From an uncultured Bacilli bacterium (GTDB lineage: Bacteria; Bacillota_I; Bacilli_A; RF39; UBA660), in NCBI GenBank assembly GCA_947522695.1, contig CANNTX010000022.1:1-19942 (forward strand): 19,942 nucleotides of DNA, in the 5' to 3' direction. The notes below the pieces were generated by a model that had not been told where the DNA came from, did no database searches, and saw only the letters and a list, made by a program, of their open reading frames with translations. Positions 1 to 6,589 of the stretch are shown here, in pieces. Both the position numbers and the translations under genes were made by a program. Position 1 is the first letter of the stretch. Each line of letters starts with the position of its first letter.

Positions 1-26
1 CCTAATGTTTCAATAAATATTTTCAT
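1..26 (-). CDS. 5' end of a probable methylthiotransferase (partial)
   Basis: Only the first eight codons and part of a ninth are inside the window, reading MKIFIETL followed by a glycine codon start (GG). An AAGGTGAT ribosome binding site lies just upstream, between the start and the stop of the preceding gene. The N-terminus K-x-x-I-E-T-L-G is typical of the radical-SAM methylthiotransferase family (MtaB, RimO, MiaB type), where a cysteine of the first iron-sulfur cluster normally follows. That family adds a methylthio group to tRNA or ribosomal protein S12. The assignment rests on nine residues and cannot distinguish the subfamilies; the start itself is well supported by the ribosome binding site. 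Confidence 0.4.
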
Positions 27-38
27 AACATCACCTTT

Positions 39-1019
39 TTATTTTTTATATATTTTTAATTTTGGCATTGTTGTATATGTTAAACTTTCATTATTTTCTT
101 CATAATTATGACTATTCTCTTTACCCAAATAATCTGTTTCTAAAATACCATTTAGAAGTTCCACATCATATTCATATTGTCTATTTATATAAATATTTTT
201 AATATTTCTATCTATTTCATTATTTAAATCAGTTATATTTTCGGATATATTATTTGTTTTTGTTAAATCATTATACTCATTTAAAACTTTTCTAGCATTA
301 ACATAATTATTTATCTGATTTATTACATTTATTGATAATAAAGAACTGCCAATTAAGTAAGTCAACATAGGTGGAATTGATAGTAAGTTATAATAATGTG
401 AGCTTAATATTGTAAATAACACTATTAAAGGACTACTTATAAGTAATTTTTTAATTATATTTTTTAAAGAATATTCCTTTTTTATTTCTAAAATACTTTT
501 CTTTTTAGATGCTTCATTAATATTATTAATACTATTATTTATTACATCTTCATATTTTTCTATATCTAAGTCATTATTTGAAAATGAAAAATAATGTTCA
601 ATATTAAATTTAGGCATTCCATTATCATTATCATATTTTTTATTTAATAATTCTAATTCGCTATCAATCAATTTATCTTTACATACTTCTTTATTATATG
701 ATATTAAACTATTTAGTTGGTTCTTGATATGATTTATTTTATGGGAATATATTTTTCTTAATATGTTTTTTTGAATTATATAGCTTAATGTTCCTACAAT
801 TAAATATGCTATTATAGATGATTTAAATGTTAAAAAATAATTAAATGGTAATAATAAAGATATTATGACAGTTAATATAAAACTACAATTTAATGGATTA
901 ATTTTATTTAATATCTTTTGATTTCTTAAATTCTTTTGGTAATGTAAAATTTTATTTTGAACATTTGTTTTTTCTTTTCTTTTTTCTTCTATCATTAAAT
1001 TTATTTTATTTTTATTCAT
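39..1019 (-). CDS. Unknown four-segment membrane protein with coiled-coil stretches
   Basis: A 326-residue protein I do not recognise. The N-terminal 40 residues are highly charged (K/E/N-rich), consistent with a cytoplasmic helix. Two closely spaced hydrophobic segments follow at about 46-62 and 66-86. A polar region of about 100 residues with coiled-coil character comes next, then a second hydrophobic pair at about 190-210 and 215-235, and a polar tail of about 90 residues. The duplicated layout (polar helix, hairpin, polar helix, hairpin) suggests an internal repeat, but residue similarity between the halves is weak. The ATG is preceded by AAGGGG at good spacing. The gene has its own promoter at 1061-1089 and sits 13 bases before the probable methylthiotransferase start, so the two may be cotranscribed. 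Confidence 0.75.
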   Translation of the reverse strand: MNKNKINLMIEEKRKEKTNVQNKILHYQKNLRNQKILNKINPLNCSFILTVIISLLLPFNYFLTFKSSIIAYLIVGTLSYIIQKNILRKIYSHKINHIKNQLNSLISYNKEVCKDKLIDSELELLNKKYDNDNGMPKFNIEHYFSFSNNDLDIEKYEDVINNSINNINEASKKKSILEIKKEYSLKNIIKKLLISSPLIVLFTILSSHYYNLLSIPPMLTYLIGSSLLSINVINQINNYVNARKVLNEYNDLTKTNNISENITDLNNEIDRNIKNIYINRQYEYDVELLNGILETDYLGKENSHNYEENNESLTYTTMPKLKIYKK

Positions 1020-1060
1020 ATTAAAATCCCCTTACCAAAATATTAAAATTGCTAATGAAA

Positions 1061-1089
1061 ATATTATCATAAATATATAAAAAAAGCAA
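1061..1089 (-). promoter_or_regulatory. Promoter for the gene at 39-1019
   Basis: On the minus strand, TTGCTT (1084-1089) and TAATAT (1061-1066) are separated by 17 bases, with the start codon about 40 bases downstream. The -35 hexamer lies inside the terminator hairpin of the upstream gene, so the two signals are interleaved. Confidence 0.5.
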
Positions 1090-1107
1090 ACTAACTTAGC
1101 TTGCTTT
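1076..1107 (-). terminator. Intrinsic terminator after the gene at 1091-1579
   Basis: On the minus strand a stem AAAGCAAGCT pairs with AGTTTGCTTT (one G-T wobble) around a small AA-G-TT loop, and a run of seven T follows. The stop codon of the upstream gene lies inside the stem. It would close the transcript that runs from 3017 down to 1091. Confidence 0.8.
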
Positions 1108-1579
1108 GTAAATCTTTTAATACTTTTAAAAACTCTTCTTCTTTTTCATAATCTATCAATTTAACTTCAATTTTGGGATCAATAATTTTTATTTTGCCAG
1201 TACCTTCTAAATCTATTTTTTTAATATCTAAATCTGGTTCGGTATTAGAAAAATTATCATCATAAGTAACCACGTTCATTTCTCTAGTTTTAACAAGTTC
1301 ATCATAACTTATAATGGCATTATTTTCTTGTTCTTCTTCATAACTTGTTAATTTAATGTTTGGTGTTGCTGGTTTGTAATTTTCTTCTAAATTCTTGGTA
1401 ACTTTACTAATATCAAATTTTTCTTCTTTTTTCTTTGGTAATTCTTCAGGTTCTGTTTTAAGTAAATAAATAATATAAATAAATAAAACGATTAATAAAA
1501 ATGTACCTATAAAGAAGAAATAATCTCCCATACTAAGTGAATACATAAAACCAAATAAATCTTTTAATGTTTCTTTCAT
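1091..1579 (-). CDS. Small membrane-anchored protein of unknown function
   Basis: A 162-residue protein with one strongly hydrophobic segment at about 18-40 (FFFIGTFLLIVLFIYIIYLL) and then a long acidic/lysine-rich cytoplasmic-type tail. The tail begins with a Pro/Lys/Glu linker (about 44-55), and its C-terminal 20 residues are a charged amphipathic helix. There is no cleavable signal peptide, and the layout is like that of single-span anchor or adaptor proteins. No enzyme motif is visible. The start has a GGAG ribosome binding site. The gene follows the CPBP protein gene at 1616 by 36 bases and ends in a terminator, making it the likely last gene of the 3017-1091 unit. Confidence 0.7.
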   Translation of the reverse strand: MKETLKDLFGFMYSLSMGDYFFFIGTFLLIVLFIYIIYLLKTEPEELPKKKEEKFDISKVTKNLEENYKPATPNIKLTSYEEEQENNAIISYDELVKTREMNVVTYDDNFSNTEPDLDIKKIDLEGTGKIKIIDPKIEVKLIDYEKEEEFLKVLKDLQSKLS

Positions 1580-1615
1580 AATAAACTCCAGTTTCTAAAT
1601 ATTATATATTTTCTT

Positions 1616-2317
1616 TTATAAGAGTGCAATACTTAAAATCATACTAAATAAATTATTTAAAGCATGAATAAATATTACAAACCAAATATTTTCTGTTTCA
1701 GTATAAATATATGCTAGATAAAAGCCCATTGTAACATATGTAATTGAATAAATAAGCGCTTGAGATGTTGGTAAATCGGTTGGAAATATATGCATCATTC
1801 CAAAGAATAAACCACTTACTAGAATAAATAAATATTTATTATTAAACACTTTTCTAATTGATAATCTAAAAATTCCTTCTTCAACAAATGGGGCTAATAT
1901 ACATGTATTTATTATCATTAATAGAGGTTCAGCACTAACAAGTTTCATTACAGCTTCTTGATTTTCGCTTTCACCTAATGTAAAGTTTAAAGCAAAGGAA
2001 AGAATAGATGAAACTAATGCAGTTCCTATTTTTAATGCTATAAATAATGCAAAATAACTTATTATTTTTCTAATATTATCTTTGACATTCAACTTAAATA
2101 TTTTATAATCTTTTTTAAATTCTTTATTGTATAGAAGCATCACTACTACAAATAGTATTAGTTCTATTAACACATTAAAGTAAGTGTAATCTTTATAATT
2201 AAAAGTATTATAATTGATTCCTACTAAATTAAATAGCAACACAACTAAATAATTTAAGTTAAAAAATAATATAAAACATAATAATAATTTTAATAAATAT
2301 TTGATATCTTTCTTCAT
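1616..2317 (-). CDS. CPBP-family intramembrane metalloprotease
   Basis: A 233-residue polytopic membrane protein (about seven hydrophobic segments) carrying the signature of the CPBP/Abi (CAAX protease and bacteriocin-processing) family. Motif 1 is E146-E147-x3-R151 (VEEGIFRLSIR), motif 2 is a membrane histidine H176 in FFGMMH, and motif 3 is H218-x3-N222 near the C-terminus. These Glu/His residues form the active site in Rce1-like members, which cleave within the membrane; bacterial members are linked to peptide processing, immunity to self-made bacteriocins or surface regulation. The substrate here is unknown. The ribosome binding site GAGG overlaps the stop region of the gene before it (7-base gap), so the two are translationally close. 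Length is normal for the family. Confidence 0.85.
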   Translation of the reverse strand: MKKDIKYLLKLLLCFILFFNLNYLVVLLFNLVGINYNTFNYKDYTYFNVLIELILFVVVMLLYNKEFKKDYKIFKLNVKDNIRKIISYFALFIALKIGTALVSSILSFALNFTLGESENQEAVMKLVSAEPLLMIINTCILAPFVEEGIFRLSIRKVFNNKYLFILVSGLFFGMMHIFPTDLPTSQALIYSITYVTMGFYLAYIYTETENIWFVIFIHALNNLFSMILSIALL

Positions 2318-2324
2318 ATTAACC

Positions 2325-3017
2325 TCACAAAAATCTTCTCATTAATATGCTCGTAAATAATTCATATAAAGTATATGAAACTATACTATAGCCTATATTA
2401 TTATTCTTTTTATATATAAAACTTAGTATATTAAATAATAAATAATAAGGTATCATATTAATTAGTATATATCCAATTGATGCATTAAAATGACACATAA
2501 CATATATTGCATATAAAGAGTATAATAATCCACTAAAGAACATTCCAGTCTTTTTGGAACACATATTATTTATTCCTAAAACAAATACGACTACTTTAAT
2601 AAATGGAACTATAATAATGTCTTTAATAATCATTACTATTAAATCAAAACTAAATTGATAATCAAAAATATTGATAAAACTTAATCCTTCATAAGTTATA
2701 TTAAATCCTTTAGCTAATGCAGCAACTAAATAATTTATAATCATCATGGCAATAAATAAAACGATAAAACAAATAATACTATAAAAGATATTGGTTGTTA
2801 ATTTGTGCTTATATTTAGCAAATGCGGCTGTAATTTCACTTTTATAAATTATAAATATGATTATAAATATTAGAATATAAACAATTAATGAAACAATACT
2901 TTTACTATTAATACTTAATTTAAGTAAATCTAATAACTTATAAAAATATTCTTCAGTAAATGTAATAACTAGTACACTTAATATTAATTTGATTAAATTT
3001 ACTAAAAAATCTTTCAT
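2325..3017 (-). CDS. CPBP-like membrane protein lacking the catalytic residues
   Basis: About 230 residues, seven or so hydrophobic segments, and the same overall layout as its neighbour at 1616-2317. The region matching the neighbour's APFVEEGIFRLS reads VPFIKVVVFVLG here, so the Glu-Glu and Arg are gone. The FFGMMH histidine is replaced (FSGLLYSLYA), and the C-terminal His/Asn motif becomes YTLYELF. It therefore looks like a tandem paralogue that has lost protease activity. I chose the ATG at 3017 rather than the in-frame GTG at 3026 because the GTG overlaps the AGGTGG ribosome binding site, which is five bases from the ATG. The stop is TGA. It is the first gene of a unit with 1616-2317 and probably 1091-1579. 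Homology is inferred from aligned layout, not from a search. Confidence 0.65.
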   Translation of the reverse strand: MKDFLVNLIKLILSVLVITFTEEYFYKLLDLLKLSINSKSIVSLIVYILIFIIIFIIYKSEITAAFAKYKHKLTTNIFYSIICFIVLFIAMMIINYLVAALAKGFNITYEGLSFINIFDYQFSFDLIVMIIKDIIIVPFIKVVVFVLGINNMCSKKTGMFFSGLLYSLYAIYVMCHFNASIGYILINMIPYYLLFNILSFIYKKNNNIGYSIVSYTLYELFTSILMRRFL

Positions 3018-3034
3018 TTTTACCACCTAAAATT

Positions 3035-3108
3035 ATTATATTATACTTTACATTACATTACACTTATTAAATGTAAAGAAATGTAAATTTTTACAAATTG
3101 TTTACATT
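3035..3108 (-). promoter_or_regulatory. Promoter region with repeated TTTACATT inverted repeats
   Basis: Two overlapping TATAAT hexamers (3040-3045 and 3035-3040, minus strand) lie just upstream of the gene starting at 3017, without a good -35 element. The -35 zone contains perfect inverted repeats: CTTTACATT (3046-3054) with AATGTAAAG (3070-3078), and AATGTAAA (3080-3087) with TTTACATT (3101-3108). The second pair overlaps the end of the DUF421 gene. A weak -35 with symmetric repeats suggests binding by a regulator. The hairpins could instead act as a weak terminator for the gene upstream, although no U-run follows. Confidence 0.45.
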
Positions 3109-3744
3109 AGATTTTAAGATGGTATAAATCTTTCCATTTTTATAAAAGGCATAGAATATATCTTCTAGGTTAATATTTTGTTTTCTTAAATATAATTTAA
3201 TCCATATTTTGGTTTTACGAATATTTTTTAAGGTATTTTCTTGAATAACTCCATCAACTATAATTGGTGCAGGATAGGCAGAATCAGTTTTGAATAAATT
3301 ATATTTAAAAATACTAAGTTTGCCATTACTTTCTAAAAAAGCATATTCGACATCTTCAATTGATTTAATTGATGCTTGTCTTAAACTGACTAATAAATCG
3401 TCTAGACTATATCTTTGTTTAATCATTTCTTTGTAATTTATAACTCCATGATTAATAATTACTGATGGCTTGGAAGTGAAGACTTGTCTAAACCATCTTG
3501 ATTTAGTTGAAAGGTAAGCAAGTGCTACTTCAATTACTACTAATAAACTTATAGGAGTAATTGTGAGCATTATTGATTTATCGATGTTTTCAATGCTTAT
3601 TGCAACTAATTCAGCTATTAAGATTGATACAATTAAATCGACTATTCCTAATTGACCTACTTCTCTTTTTCCCATAATTCGGTAAGCAAACGTAACAAAA
3701 AAATAAAAGAATAATGTTCGTAATACAGTTGTTAACAATTCCAT
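3091..3744 (-). CDS. DUF421 (YetF-like) membrane protein
   Basis: A 217-residue protein with three N-terminal hydrophobic segments (about 5-22, 33-52, 58-78) and a cytoplasmic C-terminal half. The stretch from Y21 on, with MGKREVGQLG followed by VDLIVSILIAELVAISIEN, is the characteristic N-terminal motif of the DUF421/YetF family. The ferredoxin-like C-terminal part includes SKPSVIINHGVINYKEM and the LRQASIKSIEDVEYAFLESNGKL-type region usual for the family. The family's biochemical function is not established; members have been tied to spore or envelope properties in Bacillus. The ribosome binding site is GGTGAT. It starts 45 bases after thrS with no clear terminator between, so readthrough from thrS is likely. 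Confidence 0.9.
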   Translation of the reverse strand: MELLTTVLRTLFFYFFVTFAYRIMGKREVGQLGIVDLIVSILIAELVAISIENIDKSIMLTITPISLLVVIEVALAYLSTKSRWFRQVFTSKPSVIINHGVINYKEMIKQRYSLDDLLVSLRQASIKSIEDVEYAFLESNGKLSIFKYNLFKTDSAYPAPIIVDGVIQENTLKNIRKTKIWIKLYLRKQNINLEDIFYAFYKNGKIYTILKSNVNNL

Positions 3745-3789
3745 ATCATCACCAACTATATTATGGGTTATATTCTTTTATTTTAATCA

Positions 3790-5559
3790 TTATAAATCAT
3801 ATTTAATATTTTTATTTTGAATAATTTCTTTTATTTTGCTTAAAAATTCATCTTTATCTAAAGTAATATTTTCGGTTGTACCATGAAGTCTAACTGTTAC
3901 AGTATTAGCATCTCTTTCTTTATCACCAATAATTATTGTGTATGGTACTTTCTTAGTTTGACTTTCTCTCATTTTATATGTTAGTTTCTCATTTCGATCA
4001 TCTAATTTTACACGGATGTTTGCTTCTACTAACATTTTTTCTATTTCCTTAGCGTATTCTAAATGATATTCATTGTTAACGGGAATAATATTAACTTGTA
4101 CTGGAGCAAGCCAAACAGGAAGTGCCCCTTTAGTTTCTTCTAGGATATAAGCCATAAAACGATCAAGTGAGCCTAATATTGCACGATGTAATACGACAGG
4201 AGTTTTTCTTTCACCATTTTCATCAATATATTTTAGATTAAATTTAGCTGGTAAACAGAAGTCTAATTGACAAGTTGATAATGTATATTCTGCTCCAACT
4301 GCTGGTTTAACGTTAACATCTAACTTAGGTCCGTAAAAGGCAGCTTCTCCAATTTCTTCAGTATATTTAATACCTAACTCATTTAAAACTTCTCTAAGTT
4401 CATTTTCAGCCTTATTCCACATTTCATCATCTGGATGATACTTTTCTTTATCTTCAGGATCTCTTAAAGATAATACACAACGATAATCTTTAATACCAAA
4501 ATCTTTATAAACATCAAATATTAAATCAACAACACTCTTAAATTCAGATTTAATTTGATCAGGTGTTACAAAAAGATGAGCATCATTTTGACAAAAGTGT
4601 CTTCCTCTTTCAATACCTTTAACTGCTCCACTTGCTTCATATCTAAAGTCATGAGCAATTTCACCAATACGAATTGGTAAATCTTTATAAGAATGTAATT
4701 TATTAGAATAAATCATCATATGATGAGGACAATTCATTGGTCTTAATACGAATGCTTCACCGTCAAGTTCCATAGCTGGAAACATATTTTCTTTATAATG
4801 ATCCCAGTGTCCGCTTGTCTTGTATAGTTCTACATTACCAACACATGGTGTAAGTACATGTAAATATCCTAATTTTCTTTCTTTTTCTTTAATATAATTT
4901 TCAAGTTCTTGCCAAATAATATATCCATTAGGTAAAAACATTGGAAGTCCTCTACCAACTAAATCATCAGACATAAATAAATCTAAATCTTTACCTATTT
5001 TACGATGATCTCTTTCTTCAGCATCCTTAAGTTCTTGCATGTAATTATCAAGTTCTTCTTCTGTTGGAAAGCATACTCCATAAATTCTTTGAAGCATTTG
5101 GTTTTTAGAATCGCCTTTCCAATAAGCACCACTAACTTTTAATAATTTAAAATGTTTAAGTAATTTAACAGTTTCAACATGTGGTCCACGGCAAAGGTCA
5201 GTAAAATCTCCTTGTGTATACATACTTATTACAGTATTATCTTCGTCCATACGAGTGATTAAATCTATTTTATATGGATCATCTTTAAATTTTTCTAATG
5301 CTTCTTGTTTAGTAATTTCTTCTCTAACAATTCTTTTACCATCTTTAGCTATTTTTTTCATTTCTTTTTCAATAACTGGTAAATCTTCATTTGTTAATGT
5401 TACATCGCCTAAATCAATATCGTAGTAGAATCCACTTTCTACAACTGGTCCAACCCAAAACTTTGCATTTGGATATAAATGTTTAACAGCTTGAGCAAGT
5501 AAATGAGCACATGAATGATTCATTACACTTAAATTTTCATTTTCTTTAATATTTATCAT
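3790..5559 (-). CDS. thrS: Threonyl-tRNA synthetase without the N-terminal TGS domain
   Basis: This class II synthetase charges tRNA-Thr. I placed the start at 5559 (MINIKENENL) because GGAAG precedes it and the longer in-frame extension lies inside the T-box terminator. The 589-residue product opens directly with the editing domain: H15-x3-H19, with C123 and H127 in DLCRGPH, matching E. coli H73, H77, C182 and H186. The catalytic core follows, with zinc-site residues C277 (MNCPHH) and H328 (DAHLF) and the later histidine in VVLHRAILGS. The C-terminal anticodon-binding domain starts near residue 490 (PVQVNIIPVN). The roughly 60-residue TGS domain of the full-length family is absent. Expression is controlled by the upstream T-box. 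Confidence 0.97.
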   Translation of the reverse strand: MINIKENENLSVMNHSCAHLLAQAVKHLYPNAKFWVGPVVESGFYYDIDLGDVTLTNEDLPVIEKEMKKIAKDGKRIVREEITKQEALEKFKDDPYKIDLITRMDEDNTVISMYTQGDFTDLCRGPHVETVKLLKHFKLLKVSGAYWKGDSKNQMLQRIYGVCFPTEEELDNYMQELKDAEERDHRKIGKDLDLFMSDDLVGRGLPMFLPNGYIIWQELENYIKEKERKLGYLHVLTPCVGNVELYKTSGHWDHYKENMFPAMELDGEAFVLRPMNCPHHMMIYSNKLHSYKDLPIRIGEIAHDFRYEASGAVKGIERGRHFCQNDAHLFVTPDQIKSEFKSVVDLIFDVYKDFGIKDYRCVLSLRDPEDKEKYHPDDEMWNKAENELREVLNELGIKYTEEIGEAAFYGPKLDVNVKPAVGAEYTLSTCQLDFCLPAKFNLKYIDENGERKTPVVLHRAILGSLDRFMAYILEETKGALPVWLAPVQVNIIPVNNEYHLEYAKEIEKMLVEANIRVKLDDRNEKLTYKMRESQTKKVPYTIIIGDKERDANTVTVRLHGTTENITLDKDEFLSKIKEIIQNKNIKYDL

Positions 5560-5580
5560 TTTTCTTCCTTCTTTCTTAAC

Positions 5581-5777
5581 AAAAAAAGGATAGTAACAGG
5601 CGTCTTTTAAAGACGGTACCATCCTTGATTTATCTTTTTATAATTCTTAACGGGAATAACTCGGATATTATTATATCTCTCAAAAGGTAGTAATTATTAA
5701 TAACTCAATAAGTTTTCACCAACCACTTACTCTCTATGATTTGTTAACTAATAATCATGTCCTTTATCACTGATTTC
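5581..5777 (-). promoter_or_regulatory. T-box riboswitch (threonine) with its terminator
   Basis: The minus-strand leader contains the stem I signature AGAGAGTAAG...GGTTGGTG followed by the apical helix TAAGT/ACTTA. The T-box bulge is GGATGGTACCG (about 5614-5624), and then comes a terminator: GGAT/ATCC, GTA/TAC and GTCTT/AAGAC stems followed by seven T (5581-5587). The UGGU of the bulge is complementary to an ACCA tRNA 3' end, the discriminator expected for tRNA-Thr. ACT-ACC (5691-5686) sits where the specifier is expected; either codon means Thr and ACC is the commoner choice. Uncharged tRNA-Thr would stabilise the antiterminator and switch thrS on. Confidence 0.92.
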
Positions 5778-5783
5778 TTAACT

Positions 5784-5812
5784 AATTTAACACTTTTTAT
5801 TTATTTTAGCAA
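5784..5812 (-). promoter_or_regulatory. Promoter of the thrS T-box leader
   Basis: TTGCTA (5807-5812) and TAAATT (5784-5789) on the minus strand are separated by 17 bases, predicting a start near 5777, just before T-box stem I. It is divergent from the plus-strand promoter of the first small RNA, whose -35 is only 18 bases away. Confidence 0.55.
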
Positions 5813-5829
5813 TATGTCTTTCAAACTTA

Positions 5830-5858
5830 TTGTAAAAAAATTTAAAATTTGCTATTAT
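5830..5858 (+). promoter_or_regulatory. Promoter of small RNA 1
   Basis: TTGTAA (5830-5835), 17-base spacer, TATTAT (5853-5858). Copy 2 has the same hexamers and spacing; copy 3 has TTGAAT for the -35. Confidence 0.75.
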
Positions 5859-5863
5859 GAATA

Positions 5864-5967
5864 TGTAAGGAAAACTTACATAAAATAAAAAAGGAACATC
5901 TAATTTTCGAAGGTTTAGATGGTTACCAAATTTAGGTTCACCAAAACCCCCTGAGTTTTGGTTTTTT
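5864..5967 (+). ncRNA. Small RNA 1, candidate type I antitoxin RNA
   Basis: Predicted from a promoter about six bases upstream and a terminator at its end; length about 104 nt and no meaningful ORF. The structure has three hairpins. A 5' stem ATGTAAG/CTTACAT has loop GAAAA (5863-5881). A central stem CATCTAA/TTAGATG spans 5897-5921. The terminator stem CCAAAAC/GTTTTGG has a C-rich loop (5941-5961). Between hairpins 2 and 3 it carries AAATTTAG (5928-5935) and CACCAAAAC (5939-5947), which recur in the toxin leader region and so are complementary to the toxin mRNA. The 3' end stops one base before the toxin 1 stop codon. Role as antitoxin is inferred from architecture. Confidence 0.75.
5941..5967 (+). 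terminator. Terminator of small RNA 1
   Basis: Perfect 7-bp stem CCAAAAC/GTTTTGG with a C-rich loop ending TGA, followed by six T. On the opposite strand the hairpin has a G-rich loop but no U-run, so it would end toxin transcripts poorly. The central hairpin with its adjacent A-run (5887-5921) could serve as the toxin mRNA terminator. Confidence 0.85.
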
Positions 5968-5968
5968 A

Positions 5969-6058
5969 TTAATTAATTGCTTTAAAAAGTAATGTGATTA
6001 ATAAAATTATTATTATGAATAAATTGATTATTATAAAATATAACATCTTTTTGCTCAT
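5969..6058 (-). CDS. 29-residue hydrophobic peptide 1, candidate type I toxin
   Basis: A small ORF (30 codons with stop). It begins MSKKMLYFIIIN, continues LFIIIILLITLLF and ends KAIN. The basic N-terminus followed by about 20 consecutive hydrophobic residues predicts a single membrane-spanning helix with a short polar tail. The start is supported by GGTGG (6064-6068) five bases upstream, the same ribosome binding site core used by the gene at 2325-3017. The first 57 coding bases (6002-6058) are identical in all three copies, and all changes fall near the C-terminus (T22, A27, I28, N29 here). The size and composition fit membrane-acting type I toxins, but the sequence is not one I recognise. 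Confidence 0.75.
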   Translation of the reverse strand: MSKKMLYFIIINLFIIIILLITLLFKAIN

Positions 6059-6061
6059 AAC

Positions 6062-6096
6062 TACCACCAGCTTTCTTTTTAGAAATTGAGTGGTAA
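6062..6096 (-). promoter_or_regulatory. Shine-Dalgarno-masking hairpin in toxin 1 leader
   Basis: In the minus-strand mRNA, TACCAC (6090-6095) can pair with GTGGTA (6062-6067), which contains the GGTGG ribosome binding site; two G-U pairs can extend the stem to 8 bp. The same pairing exists in copy 2 (6456-6461 with 6430-6435) and copy 3 (6813-6818 with 6787-6792). Self-masking leaders are a common safeguard in type I toxin mRNAs. Confidence 0.5.
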
Positions 6097-6127
6097 CCAC
6101 CAAAACAATTAGTTGTTCCTGAAATTT

Positions 6128-6157
6128 AGTCTATCAAAAGTATTTTGTATAAGTCAA
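6128..6157 (-). promoter_or_regulatory. Promoter of toxin mRNA 1
   Basis: TTGACT (6152-6157) and TAGACT (6128-6133) with an 18-base spacer. It is weaker than, and unrelated in sequence to, the promoters of copies 2 and 3. Confidence 0.45.
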
Positions 6158-6199
6158 GTATTGATTTACATATTTTCGTAAATGATTGCTCAATTATTA

Positions 6200-6228
6200 T
6201 TGTAAAAAAATTAATTATTTGATATTAT
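6200..6228 (+). promoter_or_regulatory. Promoter of small RNA 2
   Basis: TTGTAA (6200-6205), 17-base spacer, TATTAT (6223-6228), as in copy 1 although the spacer bases differ. Confidence 0.75.
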
Positions 6229-6233
6229 AAATG

Positions 6234-6335
6234 TGTAAGGAAAACTTACATATAATAAAAAAGGAACATCTAATTTGGAAGTTAGGATGGTTACCTTAAG
6301 TAACGTACCAAAACCCCTTGAGTTTTGGCTTTTTT
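6234..6335 (+). ncRNA. Small RNA 2, candidate type I antitoxin RNA
   Basis: About 102 nt with the same three-hairpin plan as small RNA 1. The 5' stem is GTGTAAG/CTTACAT with loop GAAAA (6233-6251). The central stem is CATC/GATG plus TAA/TTA with one bulged G and a shorter loop (6267-6289). The terminator is at 6308-6328. The segment before the terminator, AAGTAACGTACCAAAAC, resembles the toxin leader strand (AGTGGTAACCACCAAAAC). The 3' end is next to the toxin 2 stop codon. Confidence 0.75.
6308..6335 (+). terminator. Terminator of small RNA 2
   Basis: Stem CCAAAAC/GTTTTGG, loop CCCTTGA, then C and six T. The loop differs from copies 1 and 3 while the stem is unchanged. Confidence 0.85.
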
Positions 6336-6336
6336 A

Positions 6337-6426
6337 TTACTTAGCTACTTTAAAAAGTAAGATAATTAATAAAATTATTATTATGAATAAATTGATTATT
6401 ATAAAATATAACATCTTTTTGCTCAT
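6337..6426 (-). CDS. 29-residue hydrophobic peptide 2, candidate type I toxin
   Basis: Identical to peptide 1 for the first 21 residues (MSKKMLYFIIIN then LFIIIILLI), then ILLFKVAK. Differences from copy 1 are T22I, A27V, I28A and N29K, all keeping hydrophobic character until the last residue. The GGTGG ribosome binding site lies five bases upstream of the ATG. A single membrane helix is predicted. The mRNA would start near 6486, giving a leader of about 60 nt. The stop codon directly abuts the end of small RNA 2 on the other strand. Confidence 0.75.
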   Translation of the reverse strand: MSKKMLYFIIINLFIIIILLIILLFKVAK

Positions 6427-6493
6427 AACTACCACCAGCTTTCGTTTGAAATTTAGTGGTAACCACCAAAACAATTAGTTGTTCCTGTTTAAT

Positions 6494-6522
6494 ATATTAG
6501 CAAACATATATTCGTGTGTCAA
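6494..6522 (-). promoter_or_regulatory. Promoter of toxin mRNA 2
   Basis: Consensus TTGACA (6517-6522), 17-base spacer, TAATAT (6494-6499). One of the strongest promoters in the window by sequence. Confidence 0.8.
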
Positions 6523-6555
6523 TATAAAATGTTTTAAATATCGTTATACACACTA

Positions 6556-6584
6556 TTGAATTTATTTTATAAATTTGCTATTAT
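6556..6584 (+). promoter_or_regulatory. Promoter of small RNA 3
   Basis: TTGAAT (6556-6561), 17-base spacer, TATTAT (6579-6584). Confidence 0.7.
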
Positions 6585-6589
6585 GAATG

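Noticed and set aside
5560..5622. N-terminal extension of thrS by 21 residues
   Set aside because: It lies in the T-box terminator hairpin and U-run; the ATG at 5559 has its own ribosome binding site.
6275..6478. 67-codon plus-strand ORF across the second repeat unit
   Set aside because: It runs antisense through the small hydrophobic ORF and the terminator of small RNA 2, has no ribosome binding site, and its frame is not kept in the other two copies.
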